A stretch of DNA of 64,000 bases from Candidatus Sulfopaludibacter sp. SbA3 (GTDB lineage: Bacteria; Acidobacteriota; Terriglobia; Bryobacterales; Bryobacteraceae), in contig CAMDCN010000006.1 of the NCBI GenBank assembly GCA_945890485.1, positions 248,001 to 312,000 on the forward strand, in the 5' to 3' direction. The notes under the pieces are model-generated. The model saw only the letters and a list, made by a program, of their open reading frames with translations. It was not told the DNA's origin and did no database searches. This document shows, piece by piece, positions 27,501 to 35,972 of the stretch. Every line of letters starts with the position of its first letter. Positions within the stretch are counted from its first letter, which is position 1. A program made the translations under genes and the position numbers.

Positions 27501-28309
27501 CTGTTTGAGATGGCGGCGGAAACCACCACATCCCGTTCGCTCCCGGCTATTCGCCGCCAACCACTCGAACTCCATTCCCACGTACCACGCAGAGCCAATG
27601 GACCACGGAGCGCCATGAGGCCATACTCCCGCCCGAACACAACCGACTCAATGGACAAAGGGGAGTCGCTGGGCATTGCCATCTCCCATCGGCCGCTGCG
27701 CCACCTGCGCAAGCCCGGCGGGCCGCTGAACCAAAGCTCTTGATTCTGCCCCGGAAACAGATGCACCTGCGTTCCAGCCCAGGTGGGTGAGGCCTCGGGC
27801 ACCCGCTCGAATCGACTTCCGTCGAACAAGAACTCTCCGCCGGAGGTCAAAATAAAGGCCTGGCCCGATGCCACCGGCGCCGCCCGAATCACCGCTTCGT
27901 CCTCCGCCGGGCCCGGTGCAATGGCCTCCCAGTATCCCGCCCGCCTGCGAATCAGGCTATGGTCGACCTGGACGACTAATTCGCCCGGAACCCGTTCAAA
28001 AATCGCCCCGATGTCCTTCCGGCGACTCACCGGAACCGGCAGAACTTCCCACTCCCATCGATAACCACTGAATCGCAGTAAGCCCCGGTTGGTTCCGGCC
28101 CATCGCTCGCCCTCGGAATCCTCAAAGAAGATCTTGACCTTGACGGGCTCGTACGACTCGTCAAAAGGATAGGTACGCCACCGCCAATCCTCCTCGGGAT
28201 CGAGCAATCGCGCGATGGTGGGCTTTGCCTCTAGAGGCTCAGCCCACGCAACACTTTCCGCGCAAGACGCGAGCGCAAGAAAGAGACCGATATCCTGGAA
28301 ACGCTTCAC
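24518..28309 (-). CDS. hybrid sensor histidine kinase with two-component-regulator propeller
   Basis: 1263 residues, starting GTG at 28309 with AAGGA 8-9 bases upstream. Signal peptide (IGLFLALASCAESVAWA), then a long extracytoplasmic region of Reg_prop propeller repeats (such as TLWVATETGISAYRTG and GRIWVSTRNGIAIW), a Y_Y_Y domain, a membrane segment near 746-768 (FLLLAGVSLFGLAVLIGASL), HisKA with phospho-acceptor His in SHEIRTPMNG near 799, an HATPase with N box (LLNLSGNALKF) and GTGLGLAIS, a degenerate receiver-like stretch, and a C-terminal receiver with phospho-Asp in VVLMDCQMPVMDG near 1186. Such one-protein systems sense polysaccharides in Bacteroides; the ligand here is unknown. No DNA-binding domain is present. 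Confidence 0.93.
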   Translation of the reverse strand: MKRFQDIGLFLALASCAESVAWAEPLEAKPTIARLLDPEEDWRWRTYPFDESYEPVKVKIFFEDSEGERWAGTNRGLLRFSGYRWEWEVLPVPVSRRKDIGAIFERVPGELVVQVDHSLIRRRAGYWEAIAPGPAEDEAVIRAAPVASGQAFILTSGGEFLFDGSRFERVPEASPTWAGTQVHLFPGQNQELWFSGPPGLRRWRSGRWEMAMPSDSPLSIESVVFGREYGLMALRGPLALRGTWEWSSSGWRRIAGSERDVVVSAAISNSNEAVTASESGQAAVFVAGKWRTIRQGLSSLMLRRPTAIGFQRDGTLWVATETGISAYRTGVKTWQKVQFPAPDLRNTIHEVLARKNGELWTAGIEGVTIRRSGQEPELIRRAAGLELRNVTGLAEDESGGVWVSSGSEFGGAVRWQDGRWERVRAREGLTDEPINRIVSVRGPASGGAELWFLVTLPAYQGRTERAGAYRLRDQRFERWGTEQGLVDNAVHSVAMDRDGARWFGSYSGLTRCKDGEPVRHWGTAEGLPRARLQEVLTDPAGRVWFVHRNLGGVGMLHPADGWKRAQYFGVKDGLPSDEAWGLTRDGAGRIWVSTRNGIAIWAGGPWVKFHTAVGNALLNTWPMREWNGKMVVGTVGQGLHFLDLNWSADRLPRVDFRRPVTVDGQVIQEWRPRTRLEDQRSQDALTRSRVDGGKWSEWSLLRRHVFLATDYGSHLLEVQSAGFWGDVNPEIARVSVEVPSPFYRQPMFLLLAGVSLFGLAVLIGASLRRRAEYTRQLMRAKQEAEEGAKAKSIFLAMMSHEIRTPMNGVLGMSSLLIETPMSDEQRQCVETIQDSAKGLLRVIDDALDYSKIEAGVFEIREEPFSIEELADGVAVLMTPRAIEKRVDFAVTVEGDLPELVMGDAARVRQILLNLSGNALKFTDQGWVEIRLSCQAAGDEKCLICIAVADTGIGVAPDKLALLFREFSQVDSSTTRRHGGTGLGLAISRRLTERMSGRMSVESTAGQGSIFWCEIPFRVRQPARQSDRVATLVVASGDRPGAVALGRHVKGLAGLQAQTEPVARIVVDGWLPASEWRAIVEWRQDHPEFSRASWVALAPAPIELGPDWQRLQRPLTRRRLNLERGVPTPPPIEPAALAGLRILVAEDNRTNQQVVRKLLERMRCVVTIVEDGEAVLAAAAAEDFDVVLMDCQMPVMDGLEATRMLRSGAGRNASVPIIALTANGFEADRASCMAAGMTDFLPKPIDKQALRDALERSGAKAALS

Positions 28310-28343
28310 ACTAGCGTCCTTATCGGGAGGCGGCCGCCAAAGC

Positions 28344-29513
28344 TTAACCTAACTCGACCCCGGTCGTTTTCCATTGTCCTGTCCGCGCACTTTCGAGAAC
28401 GGCATCGCAGACCCGCTGCGTTTGCAGCGCATTCCGGAAGTCCGGTTGGGTGGGCACTCCGGACTCAATGCCCATCACGAAATCGGCGATCGCATTCAAG
28501 AACGTATGCTCGTAGCCGATACAAGTTCCGGGCACCCAGTAATGTTTCATATAGGGATGCTCGCCGTTGGTCGTGTGAATTTTCCGCCAGCCGGTCAAAT
28601 GGCTCTCGGTCTTCTTTCCGCTCTGCTGTTGGCGGTATTCAAAGAACTGAAGGTATTCGGGCTCCTCGAGATCGAAGTACAAGCTGCCCTCTGCGCCGTT
28701 CATCTCAAACGTGTTGAAGTTCTTCCGGCCGCGGGCGTAGCGCGTCGATTCGAATGTCCCCATCGAGCCATTGGCGAACTCAGCCAGGAACATGCACGCG
28801 TCGTCGATGGTCACCGGCTGCACCTTGCCGGTTTCGACGTGGGTGCGTTCCTTGACGAAGGTCTCGGTCTTGGCGACGACCCGCGAAATCGGGCCGTTCA
28901 GCCACATCGCCGTGTCGATGGAGTGCGCCAGCAGATCGCCCGTCACGCCGCTGCCGGCGACATCGGCATCGAGACGCCATAGGCCCGGTCCACCTTGCGG
29001 GACGTCCTCGGCAATGGTCCAGTCCTGCAGATAGGTGGCCCGGTAGTGGAACGCCCGGCCGATGCGGCCTTCATCAATAATCTGCTTGGCCAACGCGATG
29101 GAGGGAACCCGCCGGTAGTTGAACCAGACCATGTTCGCGACGCCGGCCTTCTCGACGGCGGCCACCATCTCCTCGGCCTCGGCGACGGTCATCGCCAGCG
29201 GTTTCTCGCAGACGACCATCTTGCCGTTGGCCGCCGCGGCGAGCGCGATCTCTTTATGGGTGTTGTTCGGCGAACCGATGTCGATCAGGTCGATATCCGG
29301 CGCCTCCACCAAGGCGCGCCAATCGGTCTCGATCCGTTCGTAGCCCCAGTTGTCGGCGAACGCGCGGGCCTTTTCGGCATTGCGGGCGCAGACGGCCTTC
29401 AGTACCGGTTTGTGCTGCACCGGGAAGAAATCAGTCAACCGCTTGTAGGCGTTCGAATGGGTCCGTCCCATGAACCCGTAGCCAATCATGCCAACTCGCA
29501 ACTCTTTCATCAT
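28344..29513 (-). CDS. Gfo/Idh/MocA-family NAD(P)-dependent oxidoreductase
   Basis: 389 residues from the ATG at 29513, which overlaps the upstream TAA (TAATG); a second ATG at 29510 has better spacing from GGAG. A longer reading from 29609 runs into the preceding gene and is rejected. The Rossmann motif [19 protein letters not shown] lies at the N-terminus, followed by [16 protein letters not shown] and the family signature [16 protein letters not shown]. The C-terminal domain is GFO_IDH_MocA_C-like. It probably oxidises a sugar or inositol, together with the two isomerase-like proteins encoded upstream. No signal peptide, unlike its operon neighbour at 30479. Confidence 0.92.
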   Translation of the reverse strand: MMKELRVGMIGYGFMGRTHSNAYKRLTDFFPVQHKPVLKAVCARNAEKARAFADNWGYERIETDWRALVEAPDIDLIDIGSPNNTHKEIALAAAANGKMVVCEKPLAMTVAEAEEMVAAVEKAGVANMVWFNYRRVPSIALAKQIIDEGRIGRAFHYRATYLQDWTIAEDVPQGGPGLWRLDADVAGSGVTGDLLAHSIDTAMWLNGPISRVVAKTETFVKERTHVETGKVQPVTIDDACMFLAEFANGSMGTFESTRYARGRKNFNTFEMNGAEGSLYFDLEEPEYLQFFEYRQQQSGKKTESHLTGWRKIHTTNGEHPYMKHYWVPGTCIGYEHTFLNAIADFVMGIESGVPTQPDFRNALQTQRVCDAVLESARTGQWKTTGVELG

Positions 29514-30469
29514 TACGCTCCGTACTTGGCCACCAGGCCGTCGAGTGCTTTCTTGCAGGTCTCCGTCGCCGCCCAGGCGTCCGGCCAGAAACAGAGGTCG
29601 ATGGTCCACCAGTCGTGGCGGATCCGCGGAGCGGCGGCCTTCACCAGAGCCGGCACGATGGCGTCGAAATCGAGGATGCCGAGGCCGAACGGCGGATGGC
29701 TGGAGGTTTCGTCCTCGCCATTGGCGTCTTTATGGCACTTGTTGTCCGAGTCGATCAAATGGATGTGGTTGATCCGGCCGTCGAGCAGGGCGATCAGCTC
29801 CAATTGCGAAGCGAACACCTCTTTCTCGCCTTCCTGCCGCGCGCCCACGACGCCAACCATCTGCCCGTGGCAGGTGTCGTACATCAGGCCGAAGTTGTCT
29901 TTACCGACGGCTTCGTGGACCCGCACGATGTCGCTCGGCTTGTTGAACGCAAAGCCCGGCTCAAACTCCCACGTAACGTACTGACCATTGCCGGCAGCAA
30001 TGTCACAGCACTCCATCCATGCGCCGGAAACTCGCGCCAGCGCCGTCGCGTAGTCCACTTCGCGGTGGATGGTGGGCGGCTGCACGCAATCCACGCGCAC
30101 CCCGCCGATACCCAGGTCCTTGGCGAACTCCGAATTCTTGCGGAACTCCTCCACGTACTTCGACGTATCGTCCGTGTTGATCAGCTTTTCGCCCCACAGG
30201 TTCGCGGCGATCCCGCTGAAGCCCAGTCCGCGTTCCTTCATCTGGGCGACCAGTTCGGCCCGCTGCGCCTTCTCCGGCATCGCCCCGGCCCAGCCTTCGT
30301 TCGGCCCGTTCGGGTTGCCGGGGTTCGGATGCGGCGGAAACGAACCCAGTTCGACCCCGTCAAAACCCAACGCCTTCAGCTTCGTGCAAACCGTCTCAAA
30401 ATCAATCGGATTCGGTCCGTACGGGCCAATCGTATAGGCCCACGTCCCAATCGACGTCCGCTTGCTCAT
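29513..30469 (-). CDS. sugar phosphate isomerase/epimerase family protein
   Basis: 318 residues, no signal peptide. Xylose-isomerase-like barrel: [17 protein letters not shown] near 35, metal-ligand Glu in [12 protein letters not shown] near 178, Asp in [11 protein letters not shown] near 210, His in [12 protein letters not shown] near 250. Middle gene of a sugar-catabolic operon, 9 bases after the exported isomerase-like gene and translationally coupled to the oxidoreductase. Substrate uncertain; the cluster resembles inositol or keto-sugar catabolism sets. Confidence 0.9.
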   Translation of the reverse strand: MSKRTSIGTWAYTIGPYGPNPIDFETVCTKLKALGFDGVELGSFPPHPNPGNPNGPNEGWAGAMPEKAQRAELVAQMKERGLGFSGIAANLWGEKLINTDDTSKYVEEFRKNSEFAKDLGIGGVRVDCVQPPTIHREVDYATALARVSGAWMECCDIAAGNGQYVTWEFEPGFAFNKPSDIVRVHEAVGKDNFGLMYDTCHGQMVGVVGARQEGEKEVFASQLELIALLDGRINHIHLIDSDNKCHKDANGEDETSSHPPFGLGILDFDAIVPALVKAAAPRIRHDWWTIDLCFWPDAWAATETCKKALDGLVAKYGA

Positions 30470-30478
30470 GTCTGTCTC

Positions 30479-31327
30479 CTAGAAATTTAGCGACTTCAGA
30501 TACGCCGCGCTGCCGCGCAGGCTTTCGAGGGGGTTCCCCGGTGTCTGGTCTTGCTCAACAAAGAAATGCTTGGCGCCGGCTTTCTGCGCCGCCTGCAGCA
30601 CGGGCCCGATGGCAATCACGCCCTTGCCAACTTCCTCGAAGGCGTCTCTCGGCACCCGTTCGTTGTACTGGGTCGCGATGCCGGCCTTCAGGTTCTTCAT
30701 ATGGACCAGCGGGATGCGGCCCTTGTATTGCTCGAACACCTTCACCGGCTCGACGCCGCCCACCTTGGCCCACATGATGTCGAGTTCCAGGCCCACCAGT
30801 TTCGGGTCGGTATTCTTCATCAGCACGTCGAGCAGGTTGCCGCCTTCTTTCACCGGCTCGAATTCGAAGGCATGGTTGTGATAGCAGAGGTTGATCCCGG
30901 CGGATTTGCACCGTTGCCCGGCCTTGTTCAAGGTATCGGCCAGTTTCTTGATCACGTCGACGCCGCCCCGGTCCTGCGGAGCGATATAGGGGCAGACCAC
31001 ATAGCTGAAACCGCGTTGCTTGGCGTCGTCAAGCGTGGGGTTCAGCTTGTCGATGTCCTTGGTGAACATCTGCGTATCGATATGCAGGCTCACGGGCTTC
31101 AGCTTCGTCTGCTTCAGCGCCGACCAAATCTTGTCCATATTGGCGCGGATCACTTCGGCCTCGGTGTACCCGGCGGCCTCGAGGCCCTTCAGCACAGTCA
31201 ACGGATCCTGGTCGATAATCGACCGCAGCGAATAGAGCTGCGCGCCGAATGTCTTCAGCTGTTTGGCTTCGAGCGCCACTGCCGCTGCCGAAGCGGCCAT
31301 AAAGGTACGACGGGACAAGGTCTGCAT
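30479..31327 (-). CDS. sugar phosphate isomerase/epimerase family protein, exported
   Basis: 282 residues from ATG 31327; an in-frame GTG directly before it (31330) is possible. N-terminus LSRRTFMAASAAAVALEA is Tat-like. The barrel carries LCYHNHAFEFEP near 147 (typical of this subfamily), LELDIMWAKVGGVEP near 178, IPLVHMKNL near 206 and FFVEQDQTPGNPLESL near the end. First gene of the three-gene sugar operon. The start has no Shine-Dalgarno, but a TATGAT hexamer ends 8 bases upstream. Export of one isomerase but not the other suggests separate periplasmic and cytoplasmic steps. Confidence 0.9.
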   Translation of the reverse strand: MQTLSRRTFMAASAAAVALEAKQLKTFGAQLYSLRSIIDQDPLTVLKGLEAAGYTEAEVIRANMDKIWSALKQTKLKPVSLHIDTQMFTKDIDKLNPTLDDAKQRGFSYVVCPYIAPQDRGGVDVIKKLADTLNKAGQRCKSAGINLCYHNHAFEFEPVKEGGNLLDVLMKNTDPKLVGLELDIMWAKVGGVEPVKVFEQYKGRIPLVHMKNLKAGIATQYNERVPRDAFEEVGKGVIAIGPVLQAAQKAGAKHFFVEQDQTPGNPLESLRGSAAYLKSLNF

Positions 31328-31335
31328 CACGCATC

Positions 31336-31341
31336 ATCATA
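31336..31341 (-). promoter_or_regulatory. -10 hexamer of the sugar operon, near-leaderless
   Basis: TATGAT on the minus strand, 8 bases before the ATG at 31327. A transcript starting 7 bases downstream of the hexamer would have a leader of about 2 bases. No clear -35 and no Shine-Dalgarno. Confidence 0.4.
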
Positions 31342-31370
31342 TCGAAGGCGCTCTCGTGTTGCCCGAATGA

Positions 31371-31379
31371 TGATATAGA
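31371..31379 (+). promoter_or_regulatory. extended -10 of the SDR gene, leaderless
   Basis: TGATATAGA fits the extended -10 pattern TGn plus TATAGA (31374-31379), and exactly 6 bases separate it from the GTG start at 31386, so the predicted +1 is the start codon itself. No Shine-Dalgarno is visible. Confidence 0.45.
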
Positions 31380-31385
31380 TGGTTC

Positions 31386-32114
31386 GTGCCTGTATCCATC
31401 CAAGGGGAAAGAACCCTCATTGTCGGCGCCTCCAGCGGCATCGGACGCGCCACCGCCCGCCTCTTCGCCCGTGCCGGAGCTAAAGTCTACGCCTCCGCCC
31501 GCCGCGCCGAGCGCCTTTCTGAACTCGCTGCGGAACTCGCCGCGGAAGGCCATGAGATCGCCTACGGCACTGCCGACGCGGCCTCCCATGAATCCATGGA
31601 AGCCTTGGCCGCGGACGCCATCGCCAAGCTCGGCGGCGTTGATATCCTCGTGTTTGCGAGCGGAACGAACACGCCGGACCGGGCGATGACCCGCCTGAAC
31701 CGCGCCATCTGGAACGAGTTGATCGAAGTGAACCTGAATGGTCCGTACTCGCTGACGGCGGCCCTGCTGCCCGCGATGCGCACGGCCAAGAAGGGCCACC
31801 TGATCTATGTTTCTTCGATTTCCGGCAAATATGGCGACGTTTCGGGCGCCGCGTATCAGGCGTCGAAGCGTGGTGTGCTCGGCTTGGCCGCCGCCATTCG
31901 ACAGGAAGAGCGCGAACATGGCATCCGCACTTGCGTCGTGTGCCCGGGGCTGGTCGATTCTGAGCTGATGGAAAAGCGCCCGGTGAAGCCGACGGCGGAG
32001 ACGCTGTCGAAGGCACTGCAGCCGGAAGATGTCGCTGAGATCATTCTGGGCGTGGCGGTGCTCCATCCGCGCGCTGCCGTACCCGAACTCGAAATCCTGC
32101 CGACGGTCCTTTAA
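31386..32114 (+). CDS. SDR-family oxidoreductase
   Basis: 242 residues, GTG start. Classical short-chain dehydrogenase: cofactor loop GASSGIGRA at 15-23, NNAG-equivalent region (VFASGTN), catalytic Ser in IYVSSISGKYG and the YxxxK pair in AAYQASKRG near 158. ARRAER after the first strand-helix suggests NADP preference. Divergent from the sugar operon across 58 bases with two facing -10 elements, so it may be co-regulated with it. Its stop overlaps that of the convergent barrel gene by 4 bases. Substrate unknown. Confidence 0.92.
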   Translation: MPVSIQGERTLIVGASSGIGRATARLFARAGAKVYASARRAERLSELAAELAAEGHEIAYGTADAASHESMEALAADAIAKLGGVDILVFASGTNTPDRAMTRLNRAIWNELIEVNLNGPYSLTAALLPAMRTAKKGHLIYVSSISGKYGDVSGAAYQASKRGVLGLAAAIRQEEREHGIRTCVVCPGLVDSELMEKRPVKPTAETLSKALQPEDVAEIILGVAVLHPRAAVPELEILPTVL

Positions 32115-34759
32115 AAGCGGACTCGTCCCAAAACCTGCACCATGCGCATCGGGTTGCCAGCCATTGGCGCCCCGAACTGCGCGTTGCCAACCACGGTGTT
32201 CCAACTGGGGAAGGTCGCGTTGTTCAAGACGTTCGCGGCCTCTCCTCGAAACTCCCACACGGTTCGCCCCTTCGTGCGGAAGACGCGGGTTATCCCAGTG
32301 TTTACGACGAGTTGCTTCGGCCCGTTGATTGAGTTCCGCCCCGCGTTACCCCACTGCCCTGGGCCCGGTGCGGCGTAGGCTGCGGGGTTCACGCGCAGGC
32401 CTTCAGGTGCCTGGTACAAGTTCGCGCCCGTATAGTCGGGTCGCCAGTTGCCTGTGACGCCCGTGCCCGGCACTGGCTGCAGCCATACGGGCGTCAGCGG
32501 CAGTCCGGACCCTGCCGCCCACTGCACGGTCCAGCTCCAATCCCGCATCCAGCGCCATGTCGTTCGCGCTCCGGAGTTCAACTCCGCTGTGCCAGTAATC
32601 GTGTGCCGCTGGTCAAAGTTGGAGCGGCCGTGTTCCGCCGCCAGGTCGAGCCAATTCTGTGCCACGTGCGTCGCGCCCTGGCCCTTCGGCCCCAATGCCG
32701 TGTTGTCGAGCGCCTTGGCCCAGGTGTAGTTCACCGACGCCGAAATCCGGCCGCCAAAGCGCCGGCTCAGCCGTAGGCTGCCTGCCTGCCGGTTCGAGGT
32801 TCCGTTGGAGCTGAGATACGTCGCGCCAACGCCGGGGCCTACCCGGTCCGGCGCGGTCCCGGGCAGCACCTGCTGCTGGCCGCGGGTCCCTTGGGTGCCC
32901 TGATAGAGAGCGAGGAGTTCCCACTCGGCCGGCAAGACAATCTGCGCGGAGGCCTGCCAGCTATGCGCGTAGCCGACCCGGAAGTTGGGGTCGACACCGA
33001 AGAACGCCGCTTCAGCGGCCACCCGAAATCCATTGGCAAGGGTCAGTGGCAACGCATCCGAAGTCCCGATGCGAAGGCTGCGGGACAGCGGCGCCTGCTG
33101 CGCCATCCGCATCATCACCGGCGCATAGACGGCCGCATCATGGAAAACCCCATACCCTGCCCGCACGACTACCGGCCCCAGCAACGGCCGCCAAGCCAAG
33201 CCCACTCGTGGGGAAAAATTGTTCCGGTCCGGCCGCAGCGGGCCGCCGGGGTTTACCAGCCGCCCATACTTCTCAGTCAGCGGCGACCAATACTCCCATC
33301 GCATAGCAAAGTTCAGCGACAGAGATGACCGTACTCGCCAATCATCGTTCCCAAAGACCTCCACCGAATCGCCGCGCAGGTACTTATCCGCGTTGCCATA
33401 GGCAATCATTGCGGTATCCGGCCGGCCGGCGCTGAACTTACTCCAATCGTCGCCAGTAAATGCGAACACGCCGCGCGCCTCTTCCTGGCCGACAATGTTG
33501 AACTGTTGCCGCCGGTAGTTCATCCCTCCGCTTAGGATATGTTTGCCCCGCACCATCGATCCATCGCCATTCAATCCCGCCACCTGGTTCCGGCGCCACA
33601 CCGATTGCGGCGATTTCAGCGATGCGATTCCTCCGCTGAACTCCAAAGTCGGCGGACCCCAGTTGGTCGGATCCTGATTGTTTCCGGTGATACCAGCCTG
33701 CGCCGAAATATTGCGTCTGCCAGCGAAAAATGGCGTCACTTCGTTTTCGAGCCAGGTCAGTTGAGCCCCCACGCGCAGAAACGCACGGGCGCCATAGGCG
33801 CGTCGATAGCCGGTGGTGAGGTTACCGCCGCCCGTTCGGGTCTGATCGACGAATCCAAATAAGTCCTCGGTATCGGTCCGCGTGCTTTGCCATGCGAAAC
33901 TGCTGAGTACGGTGTGCCGGCGCACCGTTTTCTGCCACTTACTCTGGACCTCGTCGTGGTGAAAGCCGCTCGTCACCGCTTTCTGGAAGTTATACTGCGA
34001 ACTACCGCCAAAGTTTGCCTCCGGATAGAGCTTGACTAACTCGGCCGCCTGCGGGCTCGTCACGGCGGCCCGCTGCGCGCCCGTAGGCACGAGCCCGGTG
34101 ACGGTTTGTGGGCTCCGGTTCCGCATCCACTGATAGTTCATCGAGAAATCGCGGCCGCCCAGCTCGGCCAAGCCTTGCGCTCGGTGGTAGTCCGGCTTGG
34201 CCATGCGTTGACCGGTCAGCGAATACGCCCGCGCGTCCCAGGCCGGCTGGTTCCACAACCCCGCGAGCGAGCCGTTATAGGCCGACGTCTTCGCCCTCCG
34301 CATCTCCGGCGCCTGCCAGTCGGCCAATGGCGTCGGGCCTGCCTTCGCCTCCTCCTTGTCGTCACTCAACCGCTCCGCTTCTGTCACCAACGGTGGTGGT
34401 TCCGCTTTCGGCTTCGCCGGCGCAGGGGCTGGCCCTCGCCTTTGCGGGACTGCCGTAGCGGGGCGTTCGAACGACAGACCAGCCTGCATGCTCCACTCCT
34501 CCGGCGAGCCACCGGCCGTCTGCTCCCGGCGCTCGGTTTTGAATCCTGGCAGCTCTACCTGCACCGTCCAAGTGCCTTCGGCCACGCCCCGGAACCCGTA
34601 CTCGCCTTTTTCATTGGTCAGCGCCGTGCGCCGTATCGGGCCTTGGTTCACGGTCACCGTCGCGCCCGCCGCGGGGACTCCGCCCTGCTTCACCAAACCT
34701 CGTAATTCCGCCGCCTCCAACGCTGCCGCCAGCCCCACGAGCAAAACCAATATCCTCAT
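32111..34759 (-). CDS. TonB-receptor-like beta-barrel with carboxypeptidase-regulatory domain but no visible plug
   Basis: 882 residues. Signal peptide (ILVLLVGLAAALEAAEL), then a carboxypeptidase-regulatory-like domain (residues about 20-95, with TNEKGEYGFRGVAEGTWTV). Next comes a Pro/Ala/Lys-rich linker (APAPAKPKAEPPP near 110) and directly a barrel resembling the Oar type (SLNFAMRWEYWSPL near 480, NFSPRVGLAWRPLLGPVVVRAGYGVFHD near 515, GNAGRNSINGPKQLVVNTGITRVFRTKGRTVWEFRGEAANVLNNATF near the end), closing with a terminal Phe. The plug motifs seen in the receptor at 5010 (VNGQG, NNFQIEG, FGNAGGAV) are absent. It may be a channel or surface protein rather than a gated receptor. Confidence 0.85.
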   Translation of the reverse strand: MRILVLLVGLAAALEAAELRGLVKQGGVPAAGATVTVNQGPIRRTALTNEKGEYGFRGVAEGTWTVQVELPGFKTERREQTAGGSPEEWSMQAGLSFERPATAVPQRRGPAPAPAKPKAEPPPLVTEAERLSDDKEEAKAGPTPLADWQAPEMRRAKTSAYNGSLAGLWNQPAWDARAYSLTGQRMAKPDYHRAQGLAELGGRDFSMNYQWMRNRSPQTVTGLVPTGAQRAAVTSPQAAELVKLYPEANFGGSSQYNFQKAVTSGFHHDEVQSKWQKTVRRHTVLSSFAWQSTRTDTEDLFGFVDQTRTGGGNLTTGYRRAYGARAFLRVGAQLTWLENEVTPFFAGRRNISAQAGITGNNQDPTNWGPPTLEFSGGIASLKSPQSVWRRNQVAGLNGDGSMVRGKHILSGGMNYRRQQFNIVGQEEARGVFAFTGDDWSKFSAGRPDTAMIAYGNADKYLRGDSVEVFGNDDWRVRSSLSLNFAMRWEYWSPLTEKYGRLVNPGGPLRPDRNNFSPRVGLAWRPLLGPVVVRAGYGVFHDAAVYAPVMMRMAQQAPLSRSLRIGTSDALPLTLANGFRVAAEAAFFGVDPNFRVGYAHSWQASAQIVLPAEWELLALYQGTQGTRGQQQVLPGTAPDRVGPGVGATYLSSNGTSNRQAGSLRLSRRFGGRISASVNYTWAKALDNTALGPKGQGATHVAQNWLDLAAEHGRSNFDQRHTITGTAELNSGARTTWRWMRDWSWTVQWAAGSGLPLTPVWLQPVPGTGVTGNWRPDYTGANLYQAPEGLRVNPAAYAAPGPGQWGNAGRNSINGPKQLVVNTGITRVFRTKGRTVWEFRGEAANVLNNATFPSWNTVVGNAQFGAPMAGNPMRMVQVLGRVRF

Positions 34760-34805
34760 TCCACCCTATTGTCCGCTACCCAAACCGCATAGCTGGTGTG
34801 CTCGT

Positions 34806-35891
34806 TTACTCGATCTTCATTTTTCCGGCGCGGAACTCCTCTTCGATCACCAACGCGTTGGCCATCCACTCGGCCAGTTTCCATGATGCCGGGTCCTTTT
34901 CTGCCTGCCAGTCTTCTCCTGTCAACGGCACTTGAATGACGGTGAAGAAATAAAACTTGCTTCGGTCCGGATCCTTTCCGGCGTAACGGATCCAGGAAGT
35001 TGGCACCAGGTCTGTCGGGAAGTAGGCCCGGCCCGATCCGGGTTTCGAGCGCCGGGAAGCTGTCCACGAGTCCCATTCCTCGCCTCGCCAGCGCAGCCAA
35101 GCCAGTTCTCCGCGTGCTCCATACGCGGGCGAGTCCATAACCCGGTCCCCCAGCAGCCGGCCGACGATCAATCGGTCTTCCCGGCGGTCTACCAGCCAGC
35201 CGTTTTGGTTCAGCAACTCGTCGGTCGTACCGACGGGGCCGGCTCCGAACTTCGCCAGCACCCCGTTCGCGTAAGCGATCTCGGCGTCCTGCCGGCGCGC
35301 GGCCACCGCCTTCCAATCGTTGACTTCAGCGAAGTAGGCCCCCCGTTTGGCGGTGAATTGCAGAGAGCTGTACAGCTCCGTTTGAATCTTCTGCAACTTC
35401 TCGTGAGGGATTTTCTTCGTGTATACGCGGGCAACGAACGCGACTTTCCTGGCCCGATCTACTGACCGGAGAAAGGTCACCTTTTGCGGGTCATGCAGGG
35501 AACTGATCTGGTAATTGCCTTCGGATATCCACTTTTCACTGTCGCCGTACTTGTAGCTGCCGAACTCGGAGAAACGCCTCGAGTTGTTCTGGATGGCCTT
35601 GAACGCTTGCATCATCCCCGCTTCTATCTCCTCCGTCGAGCAGTTCGGTGCGCCGATGACCACATAGGCCTCCACCTCATACGGGTTGCCCGCGCCCCAC
35701 CACCACGATTGCGGCTTCACGAACGGGAAAGACACCCAAGAAGCCTGTCGTTCCGTTCCCCGCAGCGCCCAATCCTTGGGGACCGAGACCGTCGCCACCG
35801 TGTCCAGTTCCCGCGTGGCGTTTCCGCCTCCGGCCAGGAAAAAGAAACTCAGCACAATCACTCCCACCACAACCGCAATTGAAGCCATCAT
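34806..35891 (-). CDS. membrane-anchored hypothetical protein
   Basis: 361 residues. A single N-terminal segment (SIAVVVGVIVLSFFFLAGG) acts as anchor or signal. The rest is soluble, Trp- and Tyr-rich (VKPQSWWWGAGNPYEVEAYVVIG) and carries one Cys (APNCSTEEIEAG). I do not recognise the family. It sits alone between the plug-less barrel gene (46 bases downstream) and the divergent PQQ-propeller gene (81 bases), so it may precede the barrel gene on one transcript. Confidence 0.7.
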   Translation of the reverse strand: MMASIAVVVGVIVLSFFFLAGGGNATRELDTVATVSVPKDWALRGTERQASWVSFPFVKPQSWWWGAGNPYEVEAYVVIGAPNCSTEEIEAGMMQAFKAIQNNSRRFSEFGSYKYGDSEKWISEGNYQISSLHDPQKVTFLRSVDRARKVAFVARVYTKKIPHEKLQKIQTELYSSLQFTAKRGAYFAEVNDWKAVAARRQDAEIAYANGVLAKFGAGPVGTTDELLNQNGWLVDRREDRLIVGRLLGDRVMDSPAYGARGELAWLRWRGEEWDSWTASRRSKPGSGRAYFPTDLVPTSWIRYAGKDPDRSKFYFFTVIQVPLTGEDWQAEKDPASWKLAEWMANALVIEEEFRAGKMKIE

Positions 35892-35959
35892 CGACGTAAA
35901 CTCCTCAATCGTACCGGCGCAGTAGCCGGTGGTTTTCGATCAATGTAGATTTCGTGGAG

Positions 35960-35965
35960 TATTCT
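35960..35965 (+). promoter_or_regulatory. -10 hexamer before the PQQ-propeller gene
   Basis: TATTCT ends 7 bases before the ATG at 35973, which would give a leader of about 1 base. An AGGGA lies between them, so a longer transcript with ordinary initiation is not excluded. No good -35. Confidence 0.3.
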
Positions 35966-35972
35966 AGGGACC

